Shown here in pieces: positions 7,563-16,301 of a stretch of 64,000 nucleotides of DNA (its first letter is position 1; each line of letters opens with the position of its first letter). The notes below the pieces were generated by a model, which saw nothing but the letters and a program-made list of their open reading frames with translations, was not told the DNA's origin and did no database searches. The position numbers and the translations under genes are program-made. The stretch is from Paractinoplanes brasiliensis (GTDB lineage Bacteria; Actinomycetota; Actinomycetes; Mycobacteriales; Micromonosporaceae): assembly GCF_004362215.1 (NCBI RefSeq), contig NZ_SNWR01000002.1:682001-746000 (forward strand), given 5' to 3'.

Positions 7563-8093
7563 CCGGCGTCACCAGCCCGCAGACCGTTGTAGCCGGCACA
7601 GCCCGAGCGGCGCAGCGACCGGGTCGGATGCGAGTACTCACTTACGGGTGGAGCCGGAGTGGGTGGGACTCGTTCGTGGATGGTGGCGTTGGTCCCGCGG
7701 CGCCGGCAACGGGGGTCGCCGACGTCGTGAGCGCCGGCGGATGGCTGGCCGCTCGGGGCCACGGCTCCCGCTGGTGGGCGGGAGTGGGACGTCGTGCTCG
7801 CTGGTGGGCGGGAGTGGGACGTCGTGCTCGCTGGTGGGCGGGAGTGGGACGTCGTGCCTGCTGGTGGGCGGGAGTGGGACGTCGTGCCTGCTGGTGGGCG
7901 GGAGTGGGACGCCGTGCTCGCTGGTGGGCGGAGGGGGATGCCGTGCCTGCTGGTGGGCGGGGTGGCGGAGCTGCGCAGGCTGACTTGCGGGGGTGGGGTG
8001 TCGTGCCCGCTGGTGGGCTGGGGTGGGGGTGCCGTGCCGACTGACTTGCGGGATTGGGGGAGCCGCGCCGGCGGTTGGTGAGCTGTGCTCCGG
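7563..8093. repeat. 30-bp minisatellite in a gene-free region
   Basis: Within this gene-free stretch, five 30-bp units start at 7771, 7801, 7831, 7861 and 7891 with only one to three differences between them, followed by a degenerate sixth at 7921 and scattered half-copies to about 8060. The unit begins CTGGTGGGCGGGAGTGGGAC. Units abut with no spacers, so this is not a CRISPR array. No credible gene is present in 7563-8093. Confidence 0.9.
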
Positions 8094-8672
8094 CTACGCG
8101 TCGCCCCGGATTCGGGCGTGCAGGTGCATGTCGTGGCGGCCGTCGGAGTGGACGGCGTCGCTGCGCTTGGTGCCTTCGAGCTGGAAGCCGGCCTTCACGG
8201 CGACACGGCAGGATGCGTTGTTGCGGGTGGAGTGGCTGAGATGCAGGCGGTGGAAGCCCGCCTCGCCGAGGGCCCAGGCGCTGACCGCGATGAGAGCCCG
8301 GGGTGCCACGCCCGTTCCGCGGGCGGCGGGGAGAACCCAGTAGGCGCAGACGGCAGACCCCTCCCGCAGGTCGAACCGGCCGAGCGCCGTGCGGCCCAGC
8401 ACTTCGCCGTTCTCGTGGGTCACGGCCCAGCTGGCGCCGCGCTCCTGTTGCCAGCCTTGGCGGTACTGCTCGAACCATTCGCGGACCTGGGCCTCGGACT
8501 CGGGGTGGCGGCCGTGCCAGTGCTGGATGGCCGGGTCCTGGTAGGCGGCGAAGAACACCGGCGCGTCACCGGCCTCCCACGGCCGCAGCACCAGGCCGCC
8601 GGGTCCGGCGATGGTGGGTTGGGGGCGCACGGCGAGGCTTCCGGGCGCGATGGTGGGCGGGACGGGTCGCAT
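8094..8672 (-). CDS. GNAT acetyltransferase, RimJ/RimL-like
   Basis: A 192-residue protein predicted to transfer an acetyl group from acetyl-CoA to an amine, either a protein N-terminus or a small molecule. The start of the domain, LVLRPWEAGDAPVFFAAYQDP, the GAVCAYWVL-like strand and the acetyl-CoA loop (ARGTGVAPRALIAVSAWALGE) follow the RimJ/RimL order. It closes with NNASCRVAVKAGFQLEGTKRS, the typical last motif of this subfamily. The first 25 residues are a non-conserved leader. It is transcribed alone, and its 3' end faces the 30-bp repeat region. Substrate unknown. Confidence 0.88.
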   Translation of the reverse strand: MRPVPPTIAPGSLAVRPQPTIAGPGGLVLRPWEAGDAPVFFAAYQDPAIQHWHGRHPESEAQVREWFEQYRQGWQQERGASWAVTHENGEVLGRTALGRFDLREGSAVCAYWVLPAARGTGVAPRALIAVSAWALGEAGFHRLHLSHSTRNNASCRVAVKAGFQLEGTKRSDAVHSDGRHDMHLHARIRGDA

Positions 8673-8792
8673 GCCCCATCTTGGACCACCACGGCCGGAG
8701 CTCGCGGCACGGACCTTGCGCCCCGGCGGGCTCGCGAGGCGCCCCCGGTTCGGTGGGGGGTGCGGTTGGGGGAGGTGACGAGGCGTACGGGA

Positions 8793-9926
8793 TCAGGGGT
8801 TGCGGTAGGGGCGGAAGAACTCGCGCAGTTCGTGGGCGTAGGACTCGGGTTCCTCGAACGGGGCGAAGTGGCCGCCGCGGGGGGCCTCGGTGACGCGGAC
8901 GGTGTTGGCGACGCGGTCGAGCCAGGCGCGGGGTGGCTGCAGCACGTCGCCGCGGTAGAGGGTGAAGCCGGAGGGGACCTCGACGCGCCGGGCGTGCTGG
9001 GCGGGGTCGATGGCGGCGTTGGCCCTGTACATGCGCATGGACGAGCCGATCGTGCCGGTCAGCCAGTAGATCGTCACGTTGGTGAGGATCTCGTCGCGGG
9101 TGAAGCTGCGGTCGAGGTCGCCGGCGCAGTCGCTCCAGGAGCGCATCTTTTCGACCATCCAGGCGGCCAGGCCGGCGGGGGAGTCGGTGAGGCCGACGGC
9201 CGCGGTTTGCGGCTTGGTGCGGTGGATCATCGCGTACGCGCCCTCGCGCGCGCCCCACTCGGCGGCTTCGCGCAGGTAAGCGGATTCCGAAGGGGTCAGC
9301 GTGGCCGGGTCGCCGGTGAAGACGGGCAGGCCGGCGTCGGTGCGGTGCACGGCGGTGACGCGGGCGGGGTGGTCGAGCGCCAGGTAACGGGCGACGTGGC
9401 TGCCCATGTCGCCGCCCGCGGCGCCGAAACGGCGGTGGCCCAGGTCGGTCATCAGGGCTGCCCACAGGTTGGCGACGTCGATCGAGTTCAGCGGCTGAGC
9501 GGGCCGTTCGGAATAGCCGAAGCCCGGCATGTCGGGCACGACCACGTCGAACGCGTCGGCCGGGTCGCCGCCGTGGGCGCCCGGGTCGGTGAGCAGCGGG
9601 ATCACCTTGAGGTAGCGCCAGAACGAGTCGGGCCAGCCGTGGCAGAGAAGGAGCGGGAACGGCGCCGGGCCCCGGCCCCGGGCGTGGATCGCGTGGATGC
9701 CGTTGCGCCGCACGTGCGGGAACTCGTTGAGCGCGGCCTCCTGTTTGCGCCAGTCGAAACCGTCGGCCCAGTACTCGACCAGCTCGCGCAGATAGCCGAC
9801 GTCGGCGCCGAGCTCCCAGCCGGCTTCCTCGGGCGTGTCGGGCCAGCGGGTGGCGCGCAGCCGGGCGCGCAGGTCGTCGAGTGCGGCTGGTTCAGCCGGG
9901 GGCAACGTCGGCATGCGCCCGACCAT
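8793..9926 (-). CDS. Epoxide hydrolase with N-terminal EHN domain
   Basis: A 377-residue alpha/beta hydrolase that opens epoxides by nucleophilic attack of an Asp. Residues 14-80 form the EHN lid domain (DLRARLRATRWPD through FDWRKQEAALNEF). The oxyanion motif HGWPDSFW starts at residue 96. The nucleophile elbow GGDMGS places the catalytic Asp at 173. The charge-relay His is in GGHFAPFEEPE near the C-terminus. The length matches the family (about 370-390). The ATG at 9926 gives MVGRMPTL, and an internal ATG four codons later is possible. It could detoxify xenobiotic or metabolic epoxides; no neighbouring gene fixes the substrate. Confidence 0.92.
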   Translation of the reverse strand: MVGRMPTLPPAEPAALDDLRARLRATRWPDTPEEAGWELGADVGYLRELVEYWADGFDWRKQEAALNEFPHVRRNGIHAIHARGRGPAPFPLLLCHGWPDSFWRYLKVIPLLTDPGAHGGDPADAFDVVVPDMPGFGYSERPAQPLNSIDVANLWAALMTDLGHRRFGAAGGDMGSHVARYLALDHPARVTAVHRTDAGLPVFTGDPATLTPSESAYLREAAEWGAREGAYAMIHRTKPQTAAVGLTDSPAGLAAWMVEKMRSWSDCAGDLDRSFTRDEILTNVTIYWLTGTIGSSMRMYRANAAIDPAQHARRVEVPSGFTLYRGDVLQPPRAWLDRVANTVRVTEAPRGGHFAPFEEPESYAHELREFFRPYRNP

Positions 9927-9983
9927 AGCCGCCCGAGGCGAGCCGTACCGCCCCGGCTCACTCCATCGATGGGTGTGTGTTTT

Positions 9984-11645
9984 TCAGGTTCTGCGAAGGG
10001 AGCGGGACAGGCCGGCGGCGATGGTTGTGGCCAGGATGACGCCGGCGATGATGAAGGCGTACGAGGCCCACTGGTGGGCGCCGCGCGGCACGAAAGCGGA
10101 CTGCTGGCCGAAGTCGAGGATCGGCAGGAGCAGGTCGAGCGTGTAGATCAGGGCGTTGAACGGCGGCGCCTTGGCCGGCTCGGCGGCGGCGGGGGGACTG
10201 GCGCCGAAGACGACGGTGCCCAGCACGAGCAGGGCGGCGAAGATGACCGCGGCCCGTTGGGGCAGGTAACCGTAGCCGACCGTCGCGTCCTGCAGGTAAC
10301 CCCACACCCGTGCGGCCCGGCTCGCGCGCCGGGTGTCGCGGCGTTGACGGGCCAGCAGCAGCACGCGGGCGGCGTCGGGCCGGCCCTGGGCGCGCAGCAC
10401 GGTGGCCAGTTGCTCGTACGGCTGGCGGTGGTGCCCGCCGGGGTCGCGTGACAGCCAGTCGACGCGGCGGGCCGGGGTGGTCTGCGGGTCGAGGATGTCG
10501 TAGGTGAGCCCGTCCAGCAGGAGCACCGCCGGCCAGGTCGCCGGGTCGTCGCGCAGGACCCCCGTACGGGCGTAACGCAGGTCGATCGATCCGGGCGGCG
10601 CGGCGAACCGCAGCGTGATCTCGCCCGCCTGCACCCGCCAGCAGTGCAGTTCCTCAACGGCGGCGTCGTCGAAGCAGAGCCGGGTGCCGATCTGCGCCCC
10701 GGTCAGATGCACGCTGCCCTCGGCCCGGAAACCGTCGCAGCAGTTGAGCAGGCCGCCGGCGCGCAGCCCGTTGGCCGCCAGCGCCGCTCCGCCCGGGTTG
10801 GCCAGCGACGCGCCTTCGAGCCGGACGGGACCGCTGACCACGGCGTCCTCCATCCGGAAGGCGCCCCGCACCCGGAGCTTGTGCCGCCCGTCGAGCTCCC
10901 CCTCGATGCGGGCGGCGTCGAAGCGAAGAGCCACCCCGCCCGTACGCTCGAAGACGCCCTCGGCCAGGCTGAGCGTGCGGTGGATCTCGGTGCTCAGGGC
11001 CCGCACCTCGCCCGTGATCTCGGTGCCGTTGCCCAGGAACAACCCGCCGCTCAGGGTGGCCCGGTCGAGCCGGACGACCACGCGGCCCGGGTTGCGCAGC
11101 GTCGACCCGGTGAACGTGAGCGCGTCCCCGATGCGGGCGTGCCGCATCCGTACCTCACCGTCCACTGTGCAGCGGCGGGCGAAGAAGCCGCCCTCCACCA
11201 CGACGCTGTCGGCCGAGATACCCGAACCCAGAGTGGCGTCGTCGAGCGTGATGTTGCCGGAACACCGGGTGTGGAAGAGGTTGAGCCGCCCCCGCAGGGT
11301 GGACCCGCGGGCCGAGATGTCGCCGTTCACGGTGGCGTTGGCCGCCCTCAAGCCGGGCAACGTGCAGCCGGTGAAGCTGACGAACCGTAGATGCGTCCAG
11401 CTCAGGTCGGGCGCGGTGTCGAAGTCGCAGTCCTCGAACCGCAGCGGCGCCGTGATCTCGGCAAACCCCAGGTCGAACGCGCCCTCGACCGTCGCGCCGG
11501 CGATGTGGACGGAACGTAGGTCACCCGCAGTCCGCAACGCCTCGGCAAGCTGTGGCCCGCGCAGCACCGGGTCTTCCCGTACGTCCACCCGGGTGCCCGC
11601 CCGTGCGGCTGCCACCACGGCCGTCTCGGCCTCGCTGAGCGTCAT
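9984..11645 (-). CDS. Membrane-anchored right-handed beta-helix protein
   Basis: A 553-residue protein with no enzyme motif. Residues 1-400 consist of short strands that recur every 20-24 residues, for example SWTHLRFVSFTGCTLPGLRAA and GNITLDDATLGSGISADSVV, a pattern of pentapeptide-like or bactofilin-like beta-helices. A helical hairpin (YEQLATVLRAQGRPDAARVLLLARQRR) follows, then two or three transmembrane helices at the C-terminus. Homologues in actinobacteria are often listed as membrane-associated oxidoreductases, but no cofactor site is visible. An upstream in-frame TTG exists, but ATG at 11645 (MTLSEAETAV) is the better start. A scaffold or sensor role is inference. Confidence 0.65.
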   Translation of the reverse strand: MTLSEAETAVVAAARAGTRVDVREDPVLRGPQLAEALRTAGDLRSVHIAGATVEGAFDLGFAEITAPLRFEDCDFDTAPDLSWTHLRFVSFTGCTLPGLRAANATVNGDISARGSTLRGRLNLFHTRCSGNITLDDATLGSGISADSVVVEGGFFARRCTVDGEVRMRHARIGDALTFTGSTLRNPGRVVVRLDRATLSGGLFLGNGTEITGEVRALSTEIHRTLSLAEGVFERTGGVALRFDAARIEGELDGRHKLRVRGAFRMEDAVVSGPVRLEGASLANPGGAALAANGLRAGGLLNCCDGFRAEGSVHLTGAQIGTRLCFDDAAVEELHCWRVQAGEITLRFAAPPGSIDLRYARTGVLRDDPATWPAVLLLDGLTYDILDPQTTPARRVDWLSRDPGGHHRQPYEQLATVLRAQGRPDAARVLLLARQRRDTRRASRAARVWGYLQDATVGYGYLPQRAAVIFAALLVLGTVVFGASPPAAAEPAKAPPFNALIYTLDLLLPILDFGQQSAFVPRGAHQWASYAFIIAGVILATTIAAGLSRSLRRT

Positions 11646-11727
11646 GTCGCATGATTCTGCCGACGCCGGTCGCGCCGTGGGGGGCAGGGTCAAGCTATGG
11701 GGCCGGAGCGGCCCTGCCGGCCCCCGC

Positions 11728-12987
11728 TCACCGCGACCGAGCGGGAGACGCCGGCGGCTCTGCTGCGGAAACTGGTGCCGCGGGCCGAGCCCGGTGACGC
11801 TTCAGGGTGACCGTGAACGTGGCGCCCTCGCCCGGGCGGCCCTCGGCCGCGATGGTGCCGCCGTGGCTGGTGACGACCTCGCGCACCAGGGCCAGACCCA
11901 GCCCGAACCGGCGGTCACCGGCGCCCGCGCCGCGGTGGAAGCGGTCGAACAGGCGGGAGGCGTCGGCGGGGTGGAAGCCGGGGCCGGTGTCCTCCACACG
12001 CACCTCGGCGTTGCGCTCGGTGCAGCGTACGGTGACCCCGATGGCGCCGCCCGGGGGAGTGTGCGTCAGCGCGTTGGCCAGCAGCTCGCTCACCACCCGG
12101 CGCAGGGCCGAGGGCACGCCGTCGACCTCCACGGGGTGCTCCGGTGTGCTCAGGGTGACGGTGACCGATCGCTCGGCGGCCCGGTCGGACTCGTGTGCCA
12201 CCGCCGCCTCGGCCAGCGCCGTCAGGTCGACCGGAGCGGTGGGCGGGCGGTCGTCGGGGGAACCGGCCAGCCGGGCCGAGAGCAGCAGCTCCTCGACGAT
12301 CTCGCCCAGGCGGCGGGTGGTGCCGACCAGCCGTTCCAGGTCGCGGCGGTCGGAGCTGCGGGCGCGGCGGGCGAGCAGCTGGGCGCGGGTGTGCACCTGG
12401 GCGATGGGGGTGCGCAGCTCGTGGCTGGCGTCGGCCACGAACCGGCGCTGCCGGGCGAGCGCCTCGACCAGCGGAGCCACCGAGCGGTGCGCGACGACGA
12501 GCCCGGTGGCCAGCGCGGCCAGCACGCCGATCGTGGCGGCCAGCGCGAACGCCCACAGCAGGTGCCGCCGGTCGGCCAGCTGGTAGCGCGCGTCGAACAC
12601 GGCCTGGACGACGCCGGTGTCGGTGGCCTGGGTGCGTACGTGATAGACGGTGCCGTCCCGGGGAACGGTCACGATCTCGCGGTCGCCACCGGCAGCGACC
12701 CGATAGATGGCGTCGCGCAAGGGGAAACCGGCCGGGGGCTGTGCCGGGCCGGCGGTGATGCGGCCCTGCTCGAGCACGATGATCCAGGTGCAGCCGACCG
12801 GCCCGGTGACGCTGCCGTTCTCGGCGCCCCACGCCAGTTCCCGCTGGATCTGGCGTTCCTGGCCGGCCACCAGCGTCGTGTACGCCACCGCCCCGACCAA
12901 CGCCAGCAGCAGCCCGACGGCCGTGCCGACCAGCAGGCTCATCCGGATCCGGGCGCGGCGTATGATCGCGCGTTCGGGCTCGGTCAC
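11728..12987 (-). CDS. Two-component sensor histidine kinase
   Basis: A 419-residue membrane kinase. The first helix (LLVGTAVGLLLALVGAVAYTTL) and second helix (near residue 145) enclose an extracytoplasmic domain of about 100 residues. The H-box SHELRTPIAQVHTRAQLLA contains the phosphorylated His. The N-box ELLANALTHTP, G1 box DTGPGFHPADASRLFDRF and G2 box FGLGLALVREVVTSHGG are all intact, so it should autophosphorylate. The tail is Pro/Ala rich. Its GTG start overlaps the stop of the response regulator gene upstream by four bases, so they form one unit. The signal is unknown; the nearby antiporter gene is a possible but unproven target. Confidence 0.93.
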   Translation of the reverse strand: MTEPERAIIRRARIRMSLLVGTAVGLLLALVGAVAYTTLVAGQERQIQRELAWGAENGSVTGPVGCTWIIVLEQGRITAGPAQPPAGFPLRDAIYRVAAGGDREIVTVPRDGTVYHVRTQATDTGVVQAVFDARYQLADRRHLLWAFALAATIGVLAALATGLVVAHRSVAPLVEALARQRRFVADASHELRTPIAQVHTRAQLLARRARSSDRRDLERLVGTTRRLGEIVEELLLSARLAGSPDDRPPTAPVDLTALAEAAVAHESDRAAERSVTVTLSTPEHPVEVDGVPSALRRVVSELLANALTHTPPGGAIGVTVRCTERNAEVRVEDTGPGFHPADASRLFDRFHRGAGAGDRRFGLGLALVREVVTSHGGTIAAEGRPGEGATFTVTLKRHRARPAAPVSAAEPPASPARSR

Positions 12988-13640
12988 AGCGTGCCCAGCC
13001 GGTAACCCAGGCCGTGCACCGTACGCACGACGCCGCGGCCCAGTTTGCGCCGCAGGTAATAGACGTACGTGTCCACGATGGACGCGGCCGGCGCCTCGTC
13101 GAACACGCCCGCCCGCAGCTGATCGCGGGAGTGCACCGTGGACGGCCGTGCGGCCAGCACACGCAGCAGTTCGAACTCGCGCGAGGACAACGCCACCCGG
13201 CCGCCGTCGGCCAGCACGACGTCGCGCATCGCCAGGTCGAGAAGCCCGTCACCGACGCGCAGCACCTCGGCCGTGTCCGGCGTGCGCCGGCACAGGGCGC
13301 GCAGCCGGGCGCTCAGCTCGTCCAGGTCGAACGGTTTGGCCAGGTAGTCGTCGGCGCCGACGTCGAGGCCCGCGATCCGGTCGGCCACGGTGCCGAGCGC
13401 GGTGAGCATCAGGGCGCGAGCGGGCACGGCACGGGAGCGGAGCCGCGCGAGCAGGTCCAGCCCGTCCAGCGCGGGCAGCAGACGGTCGATCACCATCACG
13501 TCGTACGGCCTGGTCAGCCCGAGGTGCAGGCCGCGTTGCCCGTCGGGGGCCCGATCGACCGCGTAACCCTCGTCGCGTAACGCGTCGGTCAGCAGTTCGC
13601 TCAGCTCGGTGTCGTCCTCGACGAGCAGAAGGCGGCGCAT
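12984..13640 (-). CDS. OmpR/PhoB-type response regulator
   Basis: A 218-residue regulator paired with the kinase downstream. The receiver domain starts at MRRLLLVEDDTELSELL. The phospho-acceptor Asp is in VMVIDRLLPALDG, followed by MLTALG and the switch Lys in YLAKPFD. The C-terminal winged helix has the usual LSSREFELLRVLAARP and VDTYVYYLRRKLG. Start ATG 13640 is chosen because the family begins immediately before LLLVEDD. It lies 59 bp after the antiporter gene on the same strand and may have its own promoter in that gap, where GTTGTGAACTCAAC (arms GTTG and CAAC) is visible. Confidence 0.94.
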   Translation of the reverse strand: MRRLLLVEDDTELSELLTDALRDEGYAVDRAPDGQRGLHLGLTRPYDVMVIDRLLPALDGLDLLARLRSRAVPARALMLTALGTVADRIAGLDVGADDYLAKPFDLDELSARLRALCRRTPDTAEVLRVGDGLLDLAMRDVVLADGGRVALSSREFELLRVLAARPSTVHSRDQLRAGVFDEAPAASIVDTYVYYLRRKLGRGVVRTVHGLGYRLGTL

Positions 13641-13699
13641 CCATCGACAGTCGCATATGTCTTGGTGCTTGCAAAGGCGAAAGTTGAGTTCACAACCTC

Positions 13700-14950
13700 T
13701 CAATTGACTGCGAGCTTCTCCCGTACGGGCTCCGCCCGGCGCTCGCGGCGTTCGATGAAGCTCAGCAGCGGCGTCGTCATGATGGTGGTGACCAGCGCGA
13801 CCAGCACCAGGACGGTGAACAGCGAGGAGTTCACCACCCCGGCCTCGAGACCGACGTTGAGCGCGATGAGCTGCATCAGCCCGCGGGCGTTCATTAGCGC
13901 GCCCACACGCAGCGACACGCCGTTCGTCTCGCCCCGCAGCCGGGCCGCGCCCCAGCACGCGCCGAACTTGCCGACGATGGCCGCCGTCACGCACACCACC
14001 GCGAACAGCAGCACCGCCGGGTCGCTGAGCAGGCCGAACTCCGTACGCAGGCCCGAGAACGTGAAGAACAGCGGCAGGAAGACGGCCGTGGCGACGGGCG
14101 AGAGCGTTTCGACGACCCTGTCGGTGCGCTCGTGCCGCGGCATGACGACCCCGACCGCGAACGCGCCGAACACGGCGTACAGGCCGATCTCGTCGGTGTA
14201 CCAGGCGACCAGGAACAGCAGCGCCACCGTGCCGAGCAGCCGGCCGCGTTCGGCGATCCGGTCGCTGGACATCAGCGCCCGCGCCACCCGGGGGCCGGCC
14301 AGCCACATCACCAGGCCGAAGATGACCGCGCCACCCGCGGTGACCAGCGCCGGGCCCGACTCGCCGGAGGCGAACGCCAGCACCACGGCCAGCATGATCC
14401 AGGCGACCAGGTCGTCCATCGCGCCGGACGCCAGCGACAACGACCCGTGCCGGGTGCCGGCCTGCCCGCGCTCGGTGATGATGCGGGCCAGCATGGGGAA
14501 CGCGGTGATGGCCAGCGCCACGCCGACGAAGGCCGCGGTCACCCCGGTCGACACGCCCTCCTTGCGGACCGGCCCACCGGCCACGAGGACGAGCAGCACC
14601 CCGAGTATCAGCGGCGCCGTGATGCCCGCGAGCGAGACGGCACCCGCCGTTCCGGCCAGCCGCGGCGTGCGATGGCTCTTGAAGGCGTACCCGGCCTGGA
14701 ACATGAACAGGACCAGCCCGACCTGGCCCACCACATAGAGCACCGGGTACAGGGCGGGGGGAAAGAGCGATCCCTGTACGCCGGGGAGCAGCAGACCGAG
14801 CAGCGAAGGCCCGAGCAGCACGCCGGCGAGCATCTCGCTCACCACCGGCGGCTGGCCCACCTTGCCGAGCAGCCAGGCGATGAGCTTGCAGAACAGCAGA
14901 ATCACCGCGACGGCGATGAAGAACCGCGGCGCCAACTCGGTCGGGGTCAC
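13700..14950 (-). CDS. Cation:proton antiporter, CPA2 (KefB/NapA-like)
   Basis: A 416-residue membrane protein with about 12 helices that exchanges Na+ or K+ for protons. The family signs are GKVGQPPVVSEMLAGVLLGPS in the first helices, ITAFPMLARIITE, and the ion-binding SGAMDDLVAW with its paired Asp residues. The C-terminal TrkA domains of Kef channels are absent, so this is the short antiporter form. The GTG start at 14950 has GGAGG seven bases upstream and lies 16 bp after the P450 stop, so it is likely the last gene of the lyase-flavoprotein-P450 operon. In that setting it could energise export or give product tolerance; this is inference. Confidence 0.88.
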   Translation of the reverse strand: MTPTELAPRFFIAVAVILLFCKLIAWLLGKVGQPPVVSEMLAGVLLGPSLLGLLLPGVQGSLFPPALYPVLYVVGQVGLVLFMFQAGYAFKSHRTPRLAGTAGAVSLAGITAPLILGVLLVLVAGGPVRKEGVSTGVTAAFVGVALAITAFPMLARIITERGQAGTRHGSLSLASGAMDDLVAWIMLAVVLAFASGESGPALVTAGGAVIFGLVMWLAGPRVARALMSSDRIAERGRLLGTVALLFLVAWYTDEIGLYAVFGAFAVGVVMPRHERTDRVVETLSPVATAVFLPLFFTFSGLRTEFGLLSDPAVLLFAVVCVTAAIVGKFGACWGAARLRGETNGVSLRVGALMNARGLMQLIALNVGLEAGVVNSSLFTVLVLVALVTTIMTTPLLSFIERRERRAEPVREKLAVN

Positions 14951-14966
14951 TGCCGTGCCTCCTCGG

Positions 14967-16301
14967 TCATTGATGGACCTGGTCGAAATACGTGGCGCAG
15001 AGCCGCTGACGACGGGCGTCGAACACCATCCACGTGCCGAAGCCGAGCTGCAGCACCGAACGTCCGGCGTTCTCCCACCGATCCCGTACGCGCATCCACT
15101 GCCGCCGCGACGAGCCGGGCTCGCGCCGTCCGGCCGGGGTCAGGTAGGCCGGTCCCCGGCTCGGCAGCGAACGGGTGTGCGCGGCGGTCGAGGTCACGGC
15201 GAAGCGGCGCAACACTTCCCGGGTCGCGGCGCGCAGCATCACCGGGGCGACCCCGCGCGCCGGACAGGCCCGGTTCGCCGTTATCCCGTACGGGATGAAG
15301 TGGGCCTCTTTGCGTCGCAGCGTGAGCCATCGGCCGGGGCGGAACTCGTCGTCGCCGGCCGGCCCGGTGCGCTGGAAGGCGAGGTAGTTGAAGAGCAGAA
15401 CCGACCCGGTGGGAACGGTGACGCCGCTGTCCAGCTCGATCGGCGCGGACGTGATCCGGTGCGCGATGCCGAACAGCGGATGCACCCGCAGGGTCTCGTC
15501 GATGAGCCGGTCGAGCGCGTCGTCGTCGTCCGGGTCGGCGGTGGTGCTCGCCGCGCACAGCAGGATGTGCGCCATCGCCTCGGACATCTGCACGACGGCG
15601 GTGTTGAAGAAGGCGCCCTGCAGATACCAGGTCGTCTCCTCGGCGGTGAACGGCTCGGGCAGCACGACCGGGCAGGCGCCGTCGTCCACCCGCGCCCGCA
15701 GATGCCGGGTGAGCCTGGCGCGCCGCCACATCCTGCGGGGCCGGGTGCCCTTGAGCGCGGTGACGACGTCGTCCGCGTTGGCCACGATCAGGTCGCGGAC
15801 ACGCCGGTCGCACGGTTCCTGGAAGACGAGCTCGTGGTAGACCTCGGCCCAGACGGGCATCATGAGATCCCGTACGCGGGTGAAACTCGTACGGTCGAGG
15901 GGCAGCTCGTCGAGGACACGCCGGGTGGCCGCGGTGGCCAGCTCGTCCGACCGGCTGTGCGGGACAGCGAGGACCTGGCGGGTCGTGCGGGCCACGGCGC
16001 GGTACCGGTCCCCGGGTTCGAGGTGTTCCTGGTGCATCTGTGGGCCGGGCGCGAGCCAGTACCAGAACAGGTCCGACAGCCCGGCGCCCCTGCTGCGCCC
16101 GTCGGCGGCTGGGTTGCTGTAGACGCGCTCGAAGTCCTCCGCCCCGATCAGCGGACCCGGCACGGGGATGCCTTCCGTTCCGTTGACCCGCCGGAAAATG
16201 TGCTCGCGCAGCCGGATCACGGCCGGTGGCAGCCATCCCGGCAGGGTCCACAGCCCGGCGCCCAGGAGCACAATGACCGCCACGGCCGTCGGCGCGTTCA
16301 C
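14967..16301 (-). CDS. Membrane-anchored cytochrome P450 with atypical motifs
   Basis: A 444-residue haem-thiolate monooxygenase candidate. The N-terminus (TAVAVIVLLGAGLWTLPGWL) is a membrane anchor, rare in bacterial P450s. The K-helix ExxR is DETLRVHP and FRPGRW follows as the meander. The haem loop FIPYGITANRACPARG supplies the Cys, but it is one residue longer than the usual FGxGxRxC and has CPA instead of CPG. The I-helix GAFFNTA keeps the Thr but has Asn where the acid is normally found. It overlaps the FMN oxidase stop by four bases. It should act on the cluster product, perhaps as an isomerase- or dehydratase-like P450; activity is uncertain. Confidence 0.85.
   Translation of the reverse strand: MNAPTAVAVIVLLGAGLWTLPGWLPPAVIRLREHIFRRVNGTEGIPVPGPLIGAEDFERVYSNPAADGRSRGAGLSDLFWYWLAPGPQMHQEHLEPGDRYRAVARTTRQVLAVPHSRSDELATAATRRVLDELPLDRTSFTRVRDLMMPVWAEVYHELVFQEPCDRRVRDLIVANADDVVTALKGTRPRRMWRRARLTRHLRARVDDGACPVVLPEPFTAEETTWYLQGAFFNTAVVQMSEAMAHILLCAASTTADPDDDDALDRLIDETLRVHPLFGIAHRITSAPIELDSGVTVPTGSVLLFNYLAFQRTGPAGDDEFRPGRWLTLRRKEAHFIPYGITANRACPARGVAPVMLRAATREVLRRFAVTSTAAHTRSLPSRGPAYLTPAGRREPGSSRRQWMRVRDRWENAGRSVLQLGFGTWMVFDARRQRLCATYFDQVHQ

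Noticed and set aside
7771..7950. CRISPR array made of 30-bp repeats
   Set aside because: Units abut directly with no unique spacers, and no cas gene is in the window; it is a plain minisatellite.
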